Below, in pieces: positions 62,400 to 64,000 of a DNA stretch of 64,000 nucleotides. How positions within the stretch are numbered: position 1 is the stretch's first letter; the number at the start of each line of letters is the position of its first letter. The stretch comes from an uncultured Gemmiger sp. (GTDB taxonomy: Bacteria > Bacillota > Clostridia > Oscillospirales > Ruminococcaceae): positions 1 to 64,000 of the forward strand of contig CALWNP010000010.1 in the NCBI GenBank assembly GCA_944382835.1. Direction: 5' to 3'. The notes below the pieces were generated by a model. It saw nothing but the letters and a program-made list of their open reading frames with translations, was not told where the DNA came from and did not search any database. Position numbers and translations under genes: made by a program.

Positions 62400-63299
62400 T
62401 CACACTCCGTCCTCGTACACCCAAAACCGTTTGGTGGCAAACAAAATCCAGGTGATGATACCCACAATCACCAGCATGACCCAAGCCAGAGCGGCGCCGT
62501 AGCCGGTGTGCTTGAATTCAAAGGACTGCTTGTACATGTACACCGTGTAGAACAGGGTGGAGTTCATAGGTTTGCCCTGGGTGATGATGTAGCTCTGGGT
62601 AAAGGCCAAAAAGCCCTGAATCATCTGCATGACCAGATTGAAGAAGATGGTGGGGGTCAGCAGAGGCAGCGTAATGTGGAAGAACTGGTAGGGCCGGCTG
62701 GCACCGTCCACCCGGGCCGCTTCATACAGAGTGGTGGGAATCTGCTTGAGGGAGGAGAGGAAAATCAGCATGGAAGAACCAAACTGCCACACGGCCAGCA
62801 GAATCAGGGTCCAGATGGCGGTGCGGGTGTCGCCCAGCCAGGCAAAACGGGTGTCGATGCCGATGAGACCCAGCAGATTGTTGACCACGCCGTCCACGGC
62901 GAACATTCTTCTCCACAGGATGGAGACGGCCACCGAACCGCCGATGATGGAGGGCAGGTAGTAGGCCGCCCGATAGAAACCGGTGATGCGGGTGGTGCGC
63001 AGCAGCAGCATGGCCACGATCAGAGCGAAGACCAGACGCAGCGGCACCGAGATCAGTGCGTAGAAGAAGGTGACGCCGATGGCCTTAAAGAAGGTTTCAT
63101 CGGAGAACATCTCCACATAGTTGTCCAGACCGACGAAGGTCGGTGGGGAAAGAATGTTGTAATCACACAGGGAATAGTACAGCGAGATACCCATGGGAAC
63201 CAGGATAAAGAGCAGGATTCCCAACGTAAAGGGCAACGTGCAAACAATTCCCGCGGCACTTTCTTTTTCCAGAGTCTTGCGGATGCTATTGTTTTTCAT
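62400..63299 (-). CDS. Carbohydrate ABC permease (MalF/CUT1 type)
   Basis: 299 aa, six membrane segments, coupling loop LKQIPTTLYEAARVDGASRPYQFFHITLP. Ends 5 nt before the second permease. Partner binding protein is encoded upstream, beyond a terminator hairpin. The ATPase is not in the window and may be a shared MsmK/UgpC type. Confidence 0.9.
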   Translation of the reverse strand: MKNNSIRKTLEKESAAGIVCTLPFTLGILLFILVPMGISLYYSLCDYNILSPPTFVGLDNYVEMFSDETFFKAIGVTFFYALISVPLRLVFALIVAMLLLRTTRITGFYRAAYYLPSIIGGSVAVSILWRRMFAVDGVVNNLLGLIGIDTRFAWLGDTRTAIWTLILLAVWQFGSSMLIFLSSLKQIPTTLYEAARVDGASRPYQFFHITLPLLTPTIFFNLVMQMIQGFLAFTQSYIITQGKPMNSTLFYTVYMYKQSFEFKHTGYGAALAWVMLVIVGIITWILFATKRFWVYEDGV

Positions 63300-63317
63300 G
63301 TTGGATCACCCCAAATC

Positions 63318-63362
63318 AAAAAAATGCTGTCTGCCGTCCTTGGATAAAGTCCGGCAGGCAGC
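63318..63362 (-). terminator. Intercistronic attenuator between binding protein and permeases
   Basis: 11-bp stem (63326-63336 with 63352-63362) followed on the minus strand by seven T. Common after binding-protein genes, where it keeps permease expression below that of the binding protein. Confidence 0.75.
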
Positions 63363-63387
63363 GCGTATCACGGATTTGCTAGCAAAC

Positions 63388-64000
63388 TTAGCCTGCCATC
63401 ATGGGATTGCCTTCTTCAAGCATCTGCTTGGCAGCATCGGCAGCGGTGATCTGACCGTAGCAGACCTGCTCGATGAGCAAGTCGTTCAGGTTGTAGACTT
63501 CGCTGGCAGCGGTGGGAGCCGGCGGGCTGATGGTGGAGCAGTTGGGGGTAACCACTTCGTCGATGAAGGTGATCACTTCACGGTCTTCCTCGGTCAGATT
63601 CTCACTGATGGCGTCGGAAACCGAGGAGTTGATGGGCACACCGCGCTCGGCCAGCAGGATGTTGTTGCATTCCACCGAGTTGGTGATGAAGTCCAGAACC
63701 TTGGCGGCCTCATCGGGGTTGGCGCTATCGGAAGAGATGGCGAAGAACTGGCTGGGCTTGAGATAGTCAGACTTGGTCGGGTCGGGAGAGGGCCAGGTGG
63801 TGATGCCGATCTCCATGCCTTCGGGGGCAGCGCTCTTGGTGGCGGCGTACTGGTTGGTGTAGGCCAGGAAGCACCAGGAAGCGGTGTCGGGGCTGGAGTT
63901 GTACACCAGAGGATCCTGTTCCACAGAACCGATGGTCACTTCGGCAAAGACGCTGGGATCAATGAGCCAGCCTTCCTTGATGCCGTCTTCATAGAGGCTG
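63388..64000 (-). CDS. Carbohydrate ABC substrate-binding protein, partial (N-terminus beyond window)
   Basis: C-terminal 204 codons; the frame is open to the window edge. It is the second lobe of a CUT1 extracellular binding protein: SSPDTASWCFLAYTNQYAATK, then FFAISSDSANPDEAAKVLDFITNS. The C-terminus shows the usual helix-rich ending. It belongs to the importer of the two permeases downstream. Confidence 0.88.
   Translation of the reverse strand, partial: SLYEDGIKEGWLIDPSVFAEVTIGSVEQDPLVYNSSPDTASWCFLAYTNQYAATKSAAPEGMEIGITTWPSPDPTKSDYLKPSQFFAISSDSANPDEAAKVLDFITNSVECNNILLAERGVPINSSVSDAISENLTEEDREVITFIDEVVTPNCSTISPPAPTAASEVYNLNDLLIEQVCYGQITAADAAKQMLEEGNPMMAG

Noticed and set aside
1..64000. 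tRNA, rRNA, CRISPR array, insertion sequence or prophage
   Set aside because: Read through for conserved arms, spaced repeats, transposases, integrases and terminal inverted repeats; none found.

Overview
The window is GC-rich and densely coded. Shine-Dalgarno sites are strong, intrinsic terminators sit between most convergent genes, and there are many ABC/ECF transporters, an oxygen-sensitive lifestyle gene set (superoxide reductase, anaerobic sulfite-reductase modules), Gram-positive sortase/pilin genes and gut-type glycan and mucin functions. This points to an obligately anaerobic gut Clostridia of the Oscillospiraceae/Ruminococcaceae (Gemmiger/Subdoligranulum/Faecalibacterium-like). The taxonomic placement is inferred from gene content. 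No rRNA, tRNA, CRISPR array, transposase or prophage was seen.

Layout. 0.1-2.5 kb: phloretin-hydrolase-type enzyme and a chimeric flavoprotein, divergent from a TetR regulator with a perfect operator palindrome. 2.6-7.1 kb: PLP C-S lyase, LysR regulator facing a YczE/YitT-type membrane protein, GNAT acetyltransferase, esterase. 7.3-14.2 kb: sulfur/siroheme locus with a four-part fusion (CoA-disulfide reductase, rhodanese, siroheme sulfite reductase, ferredoxin), an iron-siderophore/B12-type ABC importer and a bifunctional siroheme synthase. 14.6-17.2 kb: sortase-B pilin locus with a frame-disrupted pilin and a sortase whose apparent start codon is TTA. 17.3-24.7 kb: heterodimeric ABC exporter, glycerate kinase, ZIP transporter, MATE efflux. 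24.8-29.3 kb: fructokinase, superoxide reductase, YeiH/LysR pair, rhodanese, thioredoxin.

29.5-35.0 kb: AraC regulator and GH28-like gene, Crp/Fnr regulator with P1 peptidase, DUF6465, isochorismatase-fold hydrolase. 35.2-39.0 kb: nucleoside phosphorylase with a complete ECF transporter (S, T and fused double ATPase). 39.0-42.1 kb: three-gene GlpA-like oxidoreductase set. 42.2-48.4 kb: polyamine operon (arginine decarboxylase, spermidine synthase, agmatinase, carboxynorspermidine synthase and decarboxylase) behind a long structured leader. 48.4-50.2 kb: ABC exporter. 50.6-57.2 kb: a very large secreted M60 metallopeptidase with an internal dockerin, followed by a membrane-anchored protein with a cohesin-like domain and a FIVAR domain. 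57.5-64.0 kb: galacturonide-type operon (GH4, aldolase, IlvD/Edd dehydratase, two sugar permeases and a solute-binding protein that runs off the window).

How the genes work together. The sulfite-reductase fusion needs siroheme, which the last gene of its cluster makes. Superoxide reductase and thioredoxin share a palindrome at the same distance from their predicted -10 boxes, and a Crp/Fnr regulator with a CRP-like recognition helix lies nearby. The M60 enzyme could be held on its own cell surface by the neighbouring cohesin-like anchor, like a two-component miniature cellulosome aimed at glycoproteins. This pair, the speA leader RNA and the sulfur fusion are the most interesting items.
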